NCBI GenBank assembly: GCA_964035575.1
Contig: OZ037834.1
Span: forward strand, 392,631 to 456,630
Origin: Rhynchopus sp. YZ270_cl-10
Taxonomy: Eukaryota > Euglenozoa > Diplonemea > Diplonemida > Diplonemidae
Direction of reading: 5' to 3'
DNA length: 64,000 bases
In this document: piece by piece, positions 46,671-57,739 of the stretch
How the letters are laid out: every line of letters starts with the position of its first letter
Numbering within the stretch: position 1 is the stretch's first letter
Made by a program: the position numbers and the translations under genes
The notes under the pieces: generated by a model
What the model saw: only the letters and a program-made list of their open reading frames with translations
The model's database searches: none
Told to the model about the DNA's origin: nothing

Positions 46671-47704
46671 CCCCCTTGAGACACCCCAACTCTGGTTGTA
46701 GGTTTTTCAAAAAAAAAAATGCAATTTTTATTTTTAGATTTTGTGTGTTGATACAGCTGGACACACTGTTTATCTCGACACTTCCCCTCCGGCAAGGGCT
46801 TGATCTTTCCCAGCAAGCTAACCATCTGCCCGAGTTTTTTTCTTTTTTTTTTCTTTTATTTTTTTTGTACCTACAAAAAAGCGTAGGCTTAAAAGGAGAA
46901 ATAGGTCCTCAGATACGGTCGCCAAATCACCCCCCTCCAAGCAATCAGCGAAAAAAATCATTTCCCCCCCCCCCCCCCCTTTTTGCTTACCTATCAGAGT
47001 TACTATTTTTTTTTAAAGTAGTGAGAGGGCAAACCACACTTCGGTGGGTTGTTGCACTCAAGTATACGAAAAAACCACCCAAATGCCAATGTGTGTGCGC
47101 TGCTGGTACTGCACCAATGTTAGCGATGACTGCCCTAAACCAATCGGACCAGATCCCCTACCACCCGTGACGAGAACCAACAGCTAATGCGCTCACAGGC
47201 ATTTTTTTTTCTTCCTTTTCAACAGAAGATTAATTTTATACCACCCTGCGCGACTTTCTTTTATTTTGAAAAACACGAAAAAAGATTCCTGAAGACCAAT
47301 TGGTCATGGATCCAAAACACAAAAGCAACAACAAAACAAAAAAGCAAATAGTACATTTTTAAAGACCACCAAAACAAAAAGAGCACAAAGCAAAAACAAC
47401 AACTTTCTGACAAACACCCTGCGCGACTTCCCTCTTTTTTTTTTCTCTCTCTCCTTCGGTGACTAAGCATGAGAAGCTTAGACATCATTTTCAACTTTTT
47501 TTTTTATTACTCCTCCCCTAGTCAACACCCTCGGGCGAGACGCATATTGTTGTACAGACGAAAGCCTTTCTCAGAGTGGGTGATTGTCTGTACACAATGA
47601 CCGAATCAAGTTTTTTCCCAAAAAAAAAAAAAAAAAAAAAAAAAAAGTGGAGAAATGACACAGATGGTCGAAGCGAGGATTTATTGAAATACACAACTTT
47701 TTTT

Positions 47705-47778
47705 TGGAGAGATTTTTGCACAAAAACTGTGGCAACACAAAACCGAGGCAACTACGCTACTCCAATAATTTATCAAAA
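47705..47778 (+). repeat. R1 repeat copy
   Basis: AACTGTGGCAACACAA, CCGAGGCAACTACGC and CAATAATTTATC followed by A and G runs. Confidence 0.7.
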
Positions 47779-47819
47779 AAGGGGGGGGGGGGGGGGGGAA
47801 AGAACAAATCAAAATGCTT

Positions 47820-47886
47820 CGTCAAACGTTGAGTACAGCCCGAGATAGTCACTAAAGTGGATATTGTGGGCGATTGTCGATATAAT
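47820..47886 (+). repeat. Diverged R6 structured repeat
   Basis: CGTTGAGTACAG at the 5' side and GGCGATTGTCGATATAAT at the 3' side flank a changed centre. A second, more diverged unit with TTGAGTACAGTGC and CTGTGTCGATCC lies at 47,910-47,998. Confidence 0.6.
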
Positions 47887-48104
47887 AGCAAAAAAAAACA
47901 AACACATACACTGGGCTCTGAAACCAGATTGAGTACAGTGCATTAACCCACTTCCAAAAAAAAAAACAGGTTTCTTCTGGTGGACTGTGTCGATCCAAAG
48001 GAAAAAGAATGAGGAAAAGGGAAGCTGTCCCCCCTGCCCCGTCGCAGTGTGGAACCCCGCTAAGTAGCACAACAACAAAACTAAGCAAGAGGCAGTACCA
48101 GTGG

Positions 48105-48162
48105 CGCGGCTACCAATAACTACCGCGTAGTCAGCGTCACGCCTACCATGGTAGGTTACAGT
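48105..48162 (+). repeat. R8 double-hairpin repeat
   Basis: GTGGCGCGGCTAC and GTAGTCAGCGTCACGCC form a two-tier stem (CTAC/GTAG, with outer GGCG/CGCC-type pairs). They are followed by CCTACCATGGTAGG and TTACAGTGA. Other copies are at 60,030-60,096 and, 5'-altered, at 58,553-58,599. Confidence 0.65.
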
Positions 48163-49180
48163 GAAAAAAAAAAAAAAAAAAAAAAAAAAGAATAGTGGAG
48201 TGCATCCTCGGGTGTTTATCTACTACAACCAAGTTTTCAAAAAAAAAAAAAAAAAAAGGGAACAAAAACAGAAACCTCAAATTACCAGATACCCCGTTCT
48301 TGGCGTGTCATCATTTATTTCAAGTTTTATCTTTTTCTTCGATTCTTTATTATTTTTATTTTTGTTGTGGGTTTTTTTTAAGTCTACTCCCTAAGTGCAA
48401 GAGACTTACTTAGGCCCATATTCCCAAACACTTCTCCTCCATCACCCCTTTTTGTCATTGTCATTTTTTTTTCTTTTCTTTTCAAGGTGCCCAAGCACAC
48501 GAGAGGCTTAGGTTCATCTCATAAAATTTTCTTTACTTTTTAAAAGATGGTTTTTTTTTTTACTCTCCCCTTCCCTGCAAAAATAGCAACTCTCATTGAA
48601 AAACTGGTAACACTTTTGTTGTCTATACCATTAAAAAGTTTTAAAGATGGTAGGTTACAGTGGGGGGGGACAAGATGTGTGTGCACACAGAGAGGCTCTT
48701 CCATCTTTCATAAGTTTTCATGTTTTTGATTTTTTTTTCTTATTTTTTTTTTTTGATTTTGTGCCTGCATCCGCCGATGAACGGCGAGGTGTTTGCACTT
48801 TCAACACCCCCCCTTTTTTTCTTTGTTGCACTCCGGGGTTCGATAACCCGCGGAGTGTCAGTGCCTGCGTCCTAGAGGCGTTTTGCACTATCAACTTTCG
48901 CTTTTTTGTTGTACCGTCGTAATCTACGGAAGTTTCAACTTGTGCACGAAGCATTTTACTTTTCTTTTTTTTTACGTTTTGCAAAACATAAAAAAGAAAG
49001 TTGGGGAACATTTTTTATTGATCCCCTCCTCCTATGCTATCAATTTATTGATTTGCATATGATGAAAATACTTGTTGTATCGTTCCTTTTTTTTTTCTGA
49101 CTTCCGTACCTTCCCCAAATCTCCCTCTTTTCTCTCTCTCTCTCTCCCTCTTCTTTTTTCCTTTTTCCTTTTCGCGATAG

Positions 49181-49223
<43 letters not shown>

Positions 49224-49437
49224 AAAAACAAAACGAATTCAAGTGTCGGGGGAAGTACACTTACCTTATCAAGAAAGAGAGTCCACCCAGTCCGCTCTTC
49301 CCACAGCCGTCTCTTCTTCTCAATAGAAAGAAGGCCTGGGTTCATTCTTTTATGTGTCTGTTCTACTTCCCCCCCCACTTTGACATTTGTCAATAAAATA
49401 GTGGGAGCACATTCTTGGGTGTCAACACTAAACTGCA

Positions 49438-49925
49438 ATATCCATAGATATAGAATGCGCATCATGCGCAAATTGTGTAAAAAAACATGCGCGTATATTT
49501 TGTGTTTTTTTTGATGCGCATGATTTTTGTGTTTTTTTATTCATGCGCATACAAAAAAACAAAACAACATGCGCATATTTTTTTGTGTTTTTCTTGATGC
49601 GCATGTTTTGTGTTTTTTTTATGTCATGCGCATACAAAAAAACAAAAGTGGATGCGCATATTTTTTTGTGTTTTTCTTCATGCGCATGTCTTTTTGTGTT
49701 TTTTTGTGTTTTTTTGGTATGCGCATCACACATATGTGTGATGCGCATACCAAAAAAACACAAAAAGACATGCGCATGAAGAAAAACACAAAAAAATATG
49801 CGCATCCACTTTTGTTTTTTTGTATGCGCATGACATAAAAAAACACACAAAAAACATGCGCATAACACAATTATGCGCATTACGCGCATCATGCGCATGA
49901 TGCGCATTCTCTAGCTATGAATATC
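49438..49925. mobile_element. Foldback element packed with ATGCGCAT
   Basis: Inverted ends of about 30 bases (CATAGATATAGAATGCGCAT against CATAGCTAGAGAATGCGCAT) enclose roughly 17 copies of the palindrome ATGCGCAT, separated by T/G- or A/C-rich spacers such as TTTTTTGTGTTTTT. The arms mirror around CACATATGTG at about 49,733, so the whole element can fold back. Noncoding. Confidence 0.88.
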
Positions 49926-49965
49926 GAGATTTCATTTTTTTATTTTATTGTGATGAAAGATGACT

Positions 49966-50503
49966 ACTGGGGGGGGGGGCTAATAAAGTATACGGTGCTA
50001 ATAAAGTATACGGGGGTAATAAAGTATACGGTGCGGAAACCCATTTTGAGCGTGTAAATCTGTGAAATAAAGTATACGGTTTTTGTGTACATTTTTCTTA
50101 CTAAAAAAAATTTACAGCAATTTTTGCACAAAAAATCGGATTTTTTTTTTTTTGATTTCGGTGGTCCGGATTCTGTGCGTGCTGTGATGGGGTCACTTTG
50201 AGCTGAGAAACGAGTATTTTTGACCTAAAACGCGTGTATCAGTTTTTACACGATTGGTGCTGATGGGGTTCAGATTTGTGAAAATTTAAGTCACCAAAAA
50301 ATTGTTCATTTTTCCACATTGACCCCACCACTGGCTGGGATTGGCCCAAAAATGTCAATGGTGGTGTTTTCGCGAGGTTTCGGCCACTAGAAACCCCAAA
50401 ATAACAGTGATTTTTTTTTTTTTTCCTTTTTCGTTTTTTGGCCATTTAAGCAGTAATTCCCGCCGAATAAAGTATACGTATACTTTAATAGCTCCCCCCC
50501 AGT
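49966..50503. mobile_element. Inverted-repeat element with AATAAAGTATACG words, nested in a hairpin repeat
   Basis: Ends ACTGGGGGGG...CTAATAAAGTATACG and the inverse CGTATACTTTAATAG...CCCCCCCAGT. AATAAAGTATACG occurs four more times inside. Two GACCCCACCAC-type cores lie near 50,190 and 50,320. Flanks GATGACT and AAGCACAGAGAGG rejoin into a normal R3 hairpin, so the element sits inside one. Confidence 0.85.
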
Positions 50504-50801
50504 AAGCACAGAGAGGCTTAGGGTCATCTTTGTAAACTTTTCTTGTTCTTTTTAAAGAAAGGGTACATTTTTTGCACCCTCTTTGCATTCTTTTTGTTTC
50601 GCTAAGAAAAGAATGTATATGAATTAATTGTTCTTTTCATTCTTTTTCTGCCACCTCATGAAGGAGGAAATAGAAAACATTTTTAAAAATAGGATGGGGC
50701 ACCCCGTTCCGAAGAGGAATGCAGCCACCCCCTACCCCCTGGCTTCAGGCTTGCGAACCCAGTATTGATGTAACACAGGGTTTCACGGGGCTAAAAAAAA
50801 T

Positions 50802-50877
50802 ACAGTGGTGAAATGCACCAACTGTGGTAACACAAACCGAGGCAACTACAACTACCTCCAACAATTTATCAAAAAAA
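50802..50877 (+). repeat. R1 repeat copy
   Basis: CACCAACTGTGGTAACACAA, CCGAGGCAACTACAAC and CAACAATTTATC followed by an A run. A truncated copy is at 51,553-51,590. Confidence 0.7.
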
Positions 50878-51776
50878 AAAAACCCCCCCAGAAAGGGTGT
50901 GTTGTACTGTACCTCTCTTCTGACAACGTTTTCTTTAGGTGATTCAAAGGACAAAACCCACTCTCGAGGGGGCGACTGTCGAAACAATAACAAAAATTAT
51001 ACAATTTTTTTTGGCCTAAAGAAATTTTTCTTTTTTTTTTAACCAATGTGGTGTGATTTTACCCCCCCAAAAAAGGTAACCCGAAGGTGCTAAATAGCGG
51101 GAAGGTCAAGAACACCAAAACCAAGGTAATAAAAAGGAAAGTCAAAAAGTTAAGAACCCCAACCCCATAAAGACAGCCCTCACCCCATCCCATGTCTGTG
51201 CTCTGCACCGGTCCACTCGATCCCGCCATTTCCCATTTTATTTATGTTTTCTTTTTGGGGGCAGTGCACTGCGCCCATCGGTGCCTGATGAGGCGTTTTG
51301 CACCTTCCTCTCAACTTTTCTTTTCTTAAAAGTATCCTTTGTTTTAAAAATAGTGTGTACTGTGAATCATAGGCTTTCCTCATATTCTTTGTTTTCCTTT
51401 GGGACAACAAAGCCAGGGGGAGGGCAATTTGCTTCGAACTAACCCCCAAGCCACTACAGAAATTAATCAATTATTGTAGTATCGTTGGGGTAATTTTAGT
51501 AGGTACATGCCATGTTCCCTAAAAAGGAATGGTTTAAAAAAAAAAAAAAAACAGTGGAGATTGCACAACTGTGGCAACACAACCGTATGCACAGTCTCTG
51601 CGCATATTCATCGTGCACTATTTTTCCTCTTTTCCCCCACCTCCCCTTCAGCTGACTAAGTTTCAGTCCCACTTAGACATTTATCCCCTCAATCATTTTT
51701 TTCCTCCACTGTACCATACCGAAGCAGGTGCAGTTTTTTTTTTTTTTTTTGATACACACAATACTTTGTGAGCGGT

Positions 51777-51916
51777 AAGTGTCACGTCGGTTCACTCACC
51801 CCAACCGTGCTACGCAATACCACCACGACAGATGAGATATAGTGTGTGTGGAAAAGCGTCAACGCATCAAATAACTACAAGAAGGGGGGAGGTGAGGAAA
51901 AGACACGTGATACTTT
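51777..51916. mobile_element. MITE-like element, AAGTGTCACG ends
   Basis: Inverted ends AAGTGTCACG and CACGTGATACTT enclose TTCACTCACC, CAACCGTGCT, GTGTGTGTGG and GCGTCAACGCATCAAA. It is the diverged partner of 57,431-57,563. The 3' half also recurs near 36,368-36,405. Confidence 0.75.
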
Positions 51917-52403
51917 TCTGTCCTCTTTTTTTATCTTGTGTTGGGTAGTTCCTATTGCAAGATAGTGTTCTTTGTTTGTCCGATTTTTTTTTTAGTTTTT
52001 TTTTCTTCGAATACAAGTTCTTGGCAATAGAAAATAGAAATGACTGACGGTGCCCGCTAGCTTTGTTTGCCTTTTAAATGAGGACCAAGGACCACTGCTT
52101 TGTGGGGAAATGAAAATGATGCGAACATCTACCTTTTTGTTTATCCCCATTTTATTGTGCAACTCACCCGATTTCTGTGCATTTCGGGCAAAATATTTTC
52201 TTCTTTTTTTGCCATCCATTCCTGGGCAGTTCGGGGGAGCACAATAACTTGCGGAGCAAACAAACGGGAAAAAGAAAACGGGAAAGAAAAGAAGAAAAAA
52301 AAAAACGATTTTGCCTAAATCCGGGGGGCGGTATTTAGGAAAAGCCCCATGCTTAGGTCCTAAATAGATATCAGGATCCATTCATTCACTCTGATAACTA
52401 TTT

Positions 52404-52513
52404 CCGTCTTTGTAAATACGTTCGACCGCGATAAAGTTCGTCCTTTTCCGGATTTTTCCGGATTTTTCTGGAAGTTTGTCCTTTTTTACGGTCGAACATT
52501 TTTACGAAGACGG
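52404..52513. mobile_element. MITE-like element, GTTCGACCG ends
   Basis: Inverted ends CCGTCTTTGTAAATACG-TTC and the inverse of CCGTCTTCGTAAAAATG-TTC, both with GTTCGACCG. The interior repeats TTCGTCC/TTTGTCC and CCGGATTTTT. The sister copy is 56,422-56,534. Confidence 0.78.
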
Positions 52514-53756
52514 TACTAGGATCAACATAAACTGTTTTTTCTCTCCCTTCGTCTTATATCCTTTTCATCATATCCTGAGGTCAAATTTTCTATTTTGTCA
52601 TGTTGTTCTTTTGCCATGCTGTGTTCTTCACAGCATCCTTCCTTACCTTGCCTTCGCAGTGCTTCAGCAACAAGGGGGCATCCTGATACAATGAGCCTGC
52701 ACACTACATGGAGGAGGGGCAAATACCACCATAGAAAGGGACTCTACAGTCTCGCTCTCTCCCTTTTTTTCTTCTCTGTTTAGGACCCCTTCCCCACCCC
52801 CTGTGAGGCTATACACAGCAGAGAGTCAGGAGGGGCTACTAGTAAATGACTGTAATGTTTTTTTAGTTTAACACTGCAATGGGGCGCAATATTATGGGTG
52901 GACCTTAAAATTTATGGGGTAAATTTCAATATTTCCCGAAAATTAAGTTGCCCGTAATCATTGCTCCCCTGTACTGTAGTCGTTGATCGTATCTGTTAGT
53001 TTTACTAGTAGTTCCCCTCTAATTAGTCCGCTGTGTGGTGGAGCGCTCCGTCCTGTCTGCCAGGACACATGATACAATGTCATGCTTGAAGGGCTTCTCC
53101 CTATAGGTGATCAGGAGTGGGGGGGGGAGAGAACAGTGAAAAAAAAAATGCCGAAAATAAGTATTTTGGCGATGCTCTCCTCTTTATTCTTTTTTTTTTT
53201 TAAAGTTTGCACGAGACAAAAGGTACATTAGAGGGCAGGACGGCTAATAAAATGGGTGACAGCACACCCCTCTACCCTCTCGTGTTTGTTATTACAAAAG
53301 TGATTACGCAACGAGAGAGGTTTAGTTCCTGTCATTAAGGGTAGCACAATTAAAAATATTGTTTAGTGTCCTGCGCGCGAACAGATGATTTTGGAAATCC
53401 AAAAAAAAAAAATAATTGGGACACAACTACAAAAAAAATAATTTTTATGGTTGGTAGGTTGAAGTCAGGACGGACGAAGTCTCGGAGGGCCCTAAGGGGG
53501 AAGGTAGGTAGGCACTTCTGTCTGGGAAAAAGTGACCAGAAAAAAAAAATGTTGGGGTCCCGTGCTCCCAAATGTGCGAAATAAGCAAGAAATAAGCATT
53601 TTTGCGCACACGTGTATAAAAAAAAATCCGCCTCCGGCGGGGTTCGTTTTCGAGGATTTTCAGAGATCTCACGTTATGAAGATTTCCTTAAGAAACCATT
53701 GAATCTCATATTTCAGAATAATAGTACCTTAGAGTGTTTTTGGACACACATGTAAC

Positions 53757-54355
53757 CCCACCGTGGAGAGCAATCGGCTCGTGCAATCAAAAGAAAGTGG
53801 AGAAAAGGTGCAAGAATAAAAAAAGTTGGGTACCGTGCGCCTGCGGCGCTGCCTGTTCCCTACCAGTTTCTACAGGCAAACACTTGCCCCCTTTACCTTA
53901 CACTGACGGGGTTTGACCAAAACCAAGAACTTGTCCATTTCGGCAAATTGACCCCACCACAGAACGGACGGATTCCGAAAATGCAAATGCCGGTGTTTTC
54001 ACGCATTTTCATGTTTCAAGACGTCAGGATCAGGGAGAGAAAATCTGGTTGTGGGATTTACCTTGGCCCTCTTTACCCTACATGGATTTTGACCAAAACC
54101 AAGAATTTGGCCATTTCGGCAAAGTGACCCCACCACAGTGCGGACGGATTCCGGAAATCCCAATCGCGGTATGTTTTCGGGCTGAAAACCCACTGTTTTT
54201 TCAGGGGAAAAAATTGCTTCCAAATGTCGGAATTTTCCGAATTTTCCTGAAAATGACCCTTGTTTACGAGTATGGGTTCATATTTTGCGAAAATTTAAGT
54301 CACTAAAATTTTGTCCATTTTTCCGTATTCACCCCACCACAAGCCGGGATTGGCT
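53757..54355 (-). repeat. Inverted copy of the 36,568-37,200 element
   Basis: Reads as the reverse complement of the first copy across nearly its whole length, with scattered substitutions. It contains GACCCCACCAC cores at about 53,950 and 54,126 plus a diverged one near 54,331. Confidence 0.8.
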
Positions 54356-54789
54356 CAGAACTGCAACAAAACGCCCCAGAGTTAGGAAATAGCCTGAAAA
54401 GAGGGCAAAATAGGTGAGGGAAAAATTATTTTTTTTTGACTAGTTTTTTTTTTTTGCGTGCGTGCGAACAGATTTTTGGGGAGCGGTGGGACACTAAACA
54501 AGGTTTTTAATTGTGCTACCCTAAACAAAGTTTGTGTGTGTGTTTGATAACGAATTTAGAGTGGGCAACACCTGAACGGAGTATAGCCTATTTATTGTGT
54601 GTGTTTTTGAAACGATATTTTTTTTTTTCTTGTGATTTTCCCCTTCACATCTCTTCTTTGTTACAATCACATTTTGCGCGTGGAAAACGAGCATTTTTAT
54701 TTTGTCTTTTCTTAAACCCAAGTTTAAGAAAGGGATGTGTGGTTGCGTTGTACGAGACTCACACACATCTTAGTTTTGTTTGTTTGAAT

Positions 54790-54969
54790 GGAGAAAATAA
54801 GAGACATGTGAACTGCGTTCGACATAGTAAGCAGGCAATGCCCCAGTACAGCACAAGGCCAAAAGACATGATGCAGATGCTGAGATGTCCAGACTGTTCC
54901 AAGGAAGCAAACAGTTTGCACACCCGGACTGCTCAAGAAACTATGAGGTCGCATTTGCTGCAGGAGTAA
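54790..54969 (+). pseudogene. Zinc-finger gene remnant or terminal exon
   Basis: The last about 55 codons of an open frame have coding-like composition and end in a CxxC-x18-H finger (LRCPDCSKE...MRSH) just before TAA at 54,967-54,969. The spacing equals that of the second finger of the 44,048-46,189 protein, but the final cysteine is missing. Upstream the frame is low-complexity, so the start cannot be set. It is likely a relic of the same family or a terminal exon. Confidence 0.4.
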
Positions 54970-55020
54970 CCGTTCAATGTATTTCTCTTCTTTCTCTCTT
55001 TTTTCTTTTTCGACTGAAAT

Positions 55021-55134
55021 CCACCTGATTTTTACCCCGCATATAGGCGCGTAAAGGCGCGTATAGGACCGTATAGGTCCGTACACGCCTTTACGTGCTT
55101 TTACGCGCCTATCCGCGAGGTAAAAATCAGGTGG
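55021..55134. mobile_element. MITE-like element, CCACCTGATTTTTACC ends
   Basis: Perfect 16-base inverted ends CCACCTGATTTTTACC / GGTAAAAATCAGGTGG. Inside, GCGCGTA and GTATAGG words repeat in both directions and fold on themselves. It shares its termini with 43,853-43,953. Confidence 0.82.
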
Positions 55135-55964
55135 GAGATGCGTTTGTAGCATTTCAAATACTCTTTTTTTTTCTTTCTCCAAAATGTTTCTCCAAAATCC
55201 CCCCAGTTTTTGCACTTTTTTTTCCTCAACTTTTTTGCAACTTTTTTTGAGACGAGGCATAAATGAGCTCAAGAAAGGCTTGGGAGCCCAGGATATGGCA
55301 ACTTGCGACAACGCGGGAGGAGTCTGGACGCTGGTGCCTATTCCCTGATGTGCTCCCATGCACTGCACACATCGTTTGCCCCCTCCTTTGGGCATCCAGA
55401 GTGTGCCTTACCAAAACGTTTTTTTTGTTTTTTGTTTGAATTTTAGAGAATCATCATATAAAAATAAAACTCTGTTTTTTTTTTAGATACTGCTTTGCCG
55501 AATTACTCCCCATTACTCATTCACTCAGGGGACACTAATTCGAGCGATCGACGAAAAAAACTTTCTCTCTCTTTTTTTTTTCTTCCTTTTTTTTGTTTTC
55601 ATTTCTTTTGAATATGTAAAAAAGGAAGAGTAATTGGTGCTTTCGGAAGTCGGTCAACGACCTGTCAGCGACGTGTCACGGCCTGTCGGTGACTTGTCAG
55701 CGACCTGTCAATATCGACCCCTCCCTAATATGTATTTTTTTCCAATTAGTCAGTGCCTATAATGCCTTCTATTCAGTAGAAATAGAAAGTATATGAAATA
55801 ATTCAATCGTGCACGCCCTTGAGGTTTGCACACGAAATTTTTTTGTTCAAAACAAAAATATTTGTTGACGACACTCCGAGGTGGAAGACGCTGACTACCG
55901 GTACTTTTAAAAGGTGACTAAGCACAAATTGACTGATGAATAAACCAAAGAATAATCTAATCAG

Positions 55965-55994
55965 ACTAAGCACAGAGAGGCTTAGGGTCATCTT
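55965..55994 (+). repeat. GAGA-loop hairpin, family R3
   Basis: Stem TAAGC-[ACAGAGAG]-GCTTA, with outer GAC pairing GTC across a GG bulge, then ATCTT and a T-rich tail. Other copies are at 32,038-32,072, 34,448-34,483, 36,449-36,477, 47,457-47,490 (loop ATGAGAA), 48,483-48,517, 50,501-50,531 and 56,660-56,690, with decayed ones at 32,224, 34,791 and 55,913. Confidence 0.75.
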
Positions 55995-56261
55995 CTAAAC
56001 TTTTATTTTCTTTTCTTTTCTTTTCGGCAGCCGTGCCACACTCCTGATACCCATCCACAATCCCTTTGATGTCTCTTTGCTTTGTTGTGTCATTTTGCAC
56101 ACATCAGATTTTTTTCTCTTTTTGTGGCGTTCTTTTTACATTTCTTGGCCGCAGCATACAGCGGATCGGGGGTGTGCGCCTGCATCAATAACTTCCCTTT
56201 TTCTTCTTCTTTTCCGAGGCATTTTTTATTTTTCTACTGAAGTTTCAATTTTGTGCATGAA

Positions 56262-56319
56262 TGGTGCTTTCGGAAGTCGGTCAACGACCTGTCAATTATC
56301 GGCCCCTCCCGGAGCACCA
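56262..56319. mobile_element. Minimal inverted-repeat element, GGTGCT / AGCACC ends
   Basis: TGGTGCTTTCGG to CCGGAGCACCA, 58 bases, enclosing GTCAACGACCTGTCAA. Relatives are at 59,863-59,918, the one-ended copy from 55,635, and 19,463-19,554. Confidence 0.7.
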
Positions 56320-56421
56320 ATGAAACATTTTTCTTTACGTTTTGTCGAAACATACCACATAAAAAGAAAGTTGAGAATATCTTTTGATACCCTATGCCCT
56401 ATGCAACCTATTTATTGAAAT

Positions 56422-56534
56422 GCTGTATTCGTACAAAAAAAAATATCGACCGTAATAATATTCGACCTTTTCAGGATTTTTTCTGGAAGTTCGACCTTTT
56501 TTTTTACGGTCGAACATTTTTTCTTTTACGCTGT
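56422..56534. mobile_element. Second GTTCGACCG-end element
   Basis: Left end GCTGTATTCGTACAAAA then TCGACCGTAA; right end ACGGTCGAACA then TTTTACGCTGT. The interior TTCGACC and GGATTTTTTC words match 52,404-52,513. Confidence 0.75.
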
Positions 56535-56659
56535 TACTCTAATCTTGTTTGTTATGTGCTCTTTTCGTGCCTATCTCTGACTACTATTCAGTACGAAACA
56601 GATAGGCACTACCCCCTTCCCCCCCATTCTTTATTTTTTCCTCTCTCTCTCTCCGTAAA

Positions 56660-56690
56660 AGTGACTAAGCACAGAGATGCTTAGGGTCAT
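56660..56690 (+). repeat. R3 hairpin copy
   Basis: GTGAC-TAAGC-[ACAGAGAT]-GCTTA-GG-GTCAT. The outer pairs GTGAC/GTCAT are complete apart from one G-T pair. Confidence 0.75.
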
Positions 56691-56704
56691 CTTACCAGGG
56701 GGGG

Positions 56705-56842
56705 ACCTGAGGTAATGGTGTCAGTATTGTGATGGGAGCCCATTGGAATACGCAAAATACATCACAATACACGTGTATTGTGATGTATTTTGATGTATTC
56801 CAATGGGCTCCCATCACAATACTGCCACCAATAACCTGAGGG
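56705..56842. mobile_element. Palindromic element centred on ACACGTGT
   Basis: Arms of about 65 bases are almost fully complementary: GTCAGTATTGTGATGGGAGC on the left, its inverse with few changes on the right, terminal CCTGAGG. Extruded, it would form a near-uninterrupted hairpin. Confidence 0.85.
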
Positions 56843-57201
56843 GGGAGTTCGATAACCCATTTGTGCCTGTTTTGTCCCAGAGGCGTTTTGCACTATCAAC
56901 TTCACCCCCTCTTCACTTTTTTTTTTTATACGCGTGCTACTTTGGGTGGGGTAATGACTGCGCTTACAGTTTCCCTGTAAACCACTCCCAAGCGCAACAC
57001 TCCGGGGGCTTCGATAACCCGCGGAGTATCAGTGCCTGCGTCCCAGAGGCGTTTGCACTATCAACTTCATTTTTTTTTTCTTTTTACGCATGCTACTTTG
57101 TGGAAAGTACAGCCTTTTTTTCCCTTTTTCTCCTTTTGCTTTTGTTCATGGATACTGAAATCTGGGGGAGAAAAAAAAATAGTATGAAAACCCAAGATTC
57201 A

Positions 57202-57302
57202 CACAATTTCCCAGATTTTCCAGATCTGGTCTCACCAGATTTCATCATCTGGAAAAAGTCAGATCCTGGGATTTGATTTACCAAAAATCTGGCCAGATCT
57301 GA
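57202..57302. repeat. Cluster of CCAGATCTGG-type words
   Basis: CCCAGATTTTCC, CCAGATCTGG, CACCAGATTT, ATCATCTGG and GGCCAGATCTGACAG lie within 100 bases in both orientations. It resembles the other word-array elements but has no clear ends. Confidence 0.5.
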
Positions 57303-57430
57303 CAGTTACTTCCGTGATATGACCAAAAGGGATGGGGAATATTTTGATCCTTATACCCGGTACTTTCACTTTCATTTGAACGTTTTGGGTATAATGCTCC
57401 CTTTTTTTACGCACACTACTTTGTGAGCGG

Positions 57431-57563
57431 AAAGTGTCACGTCGTTCACTCACCCAACCGTGCTCCGCAACACCACCACCCAACAGGTGATTTTTAGTGT
57501 GTGTGGAAGCGTCAACGCATCAAACTACAAGAAGGAGGGTGAGGGAACGACAAGTGACACTTT
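57431..57563. mobile_element. MITE-like element, AAAGTGTCACGTCGTTC ends
   Basis: AAAGTGTCACGTCGTTC at the left and GAACGACAAGTGACACTTT at the right, 133 bases. Better preserved than its relative at 51,777-51,916. Confidence 0.82.
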
Positions 57564-57739
57564 GCTTTTGTCTTTTTGGCAAAATGCATCTATTTTGACC
57601 AGCAAACTACTATACACGAATACCCCCCATCATCTTCCCCCTCTCTCTCCCTCCCTTAGGGAAAGCTAAAAAAAAACAAGTAATTGCTATCGGAAAAAAA
57701 ACGGGGTGTGATGTGGAACTCCATCCTGTAGAAATAATC

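Noticed and set aside
48836-48860. tRNA T-arm (GGTTCGATAACCC), also near 56,845 and 57,005
   Set aside because: No acceptor stem, D-arm or anticodon arm fits around it. It is a small hairpin with CTCCG/CGGAG arms, upstream of a GTGCCTGCGTCC...GGCGTTTGCAC repeat (also at 24,028, 51,268, 56,868 and 57,028).
49527-49907. Cys/Met/His-rich frames on both strands of the ATGCGCAT element
   Set aside because: They are translations of the repeated octamer and T/A runs, alike on both strands.
52522-52722. Minus-strand frame with EEHSMAKEQHDKIEN, protein-like
   Set aside because: Short, no start or splice context, no recognisable family, inside a repeat-dominated stretch; kept out of the gene list.
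55226-55414. Minus- and plus-strand frames in a GC-richer patch
   Set aside because: Composition is coding-like but no frame stands out and no exon borders are evident.
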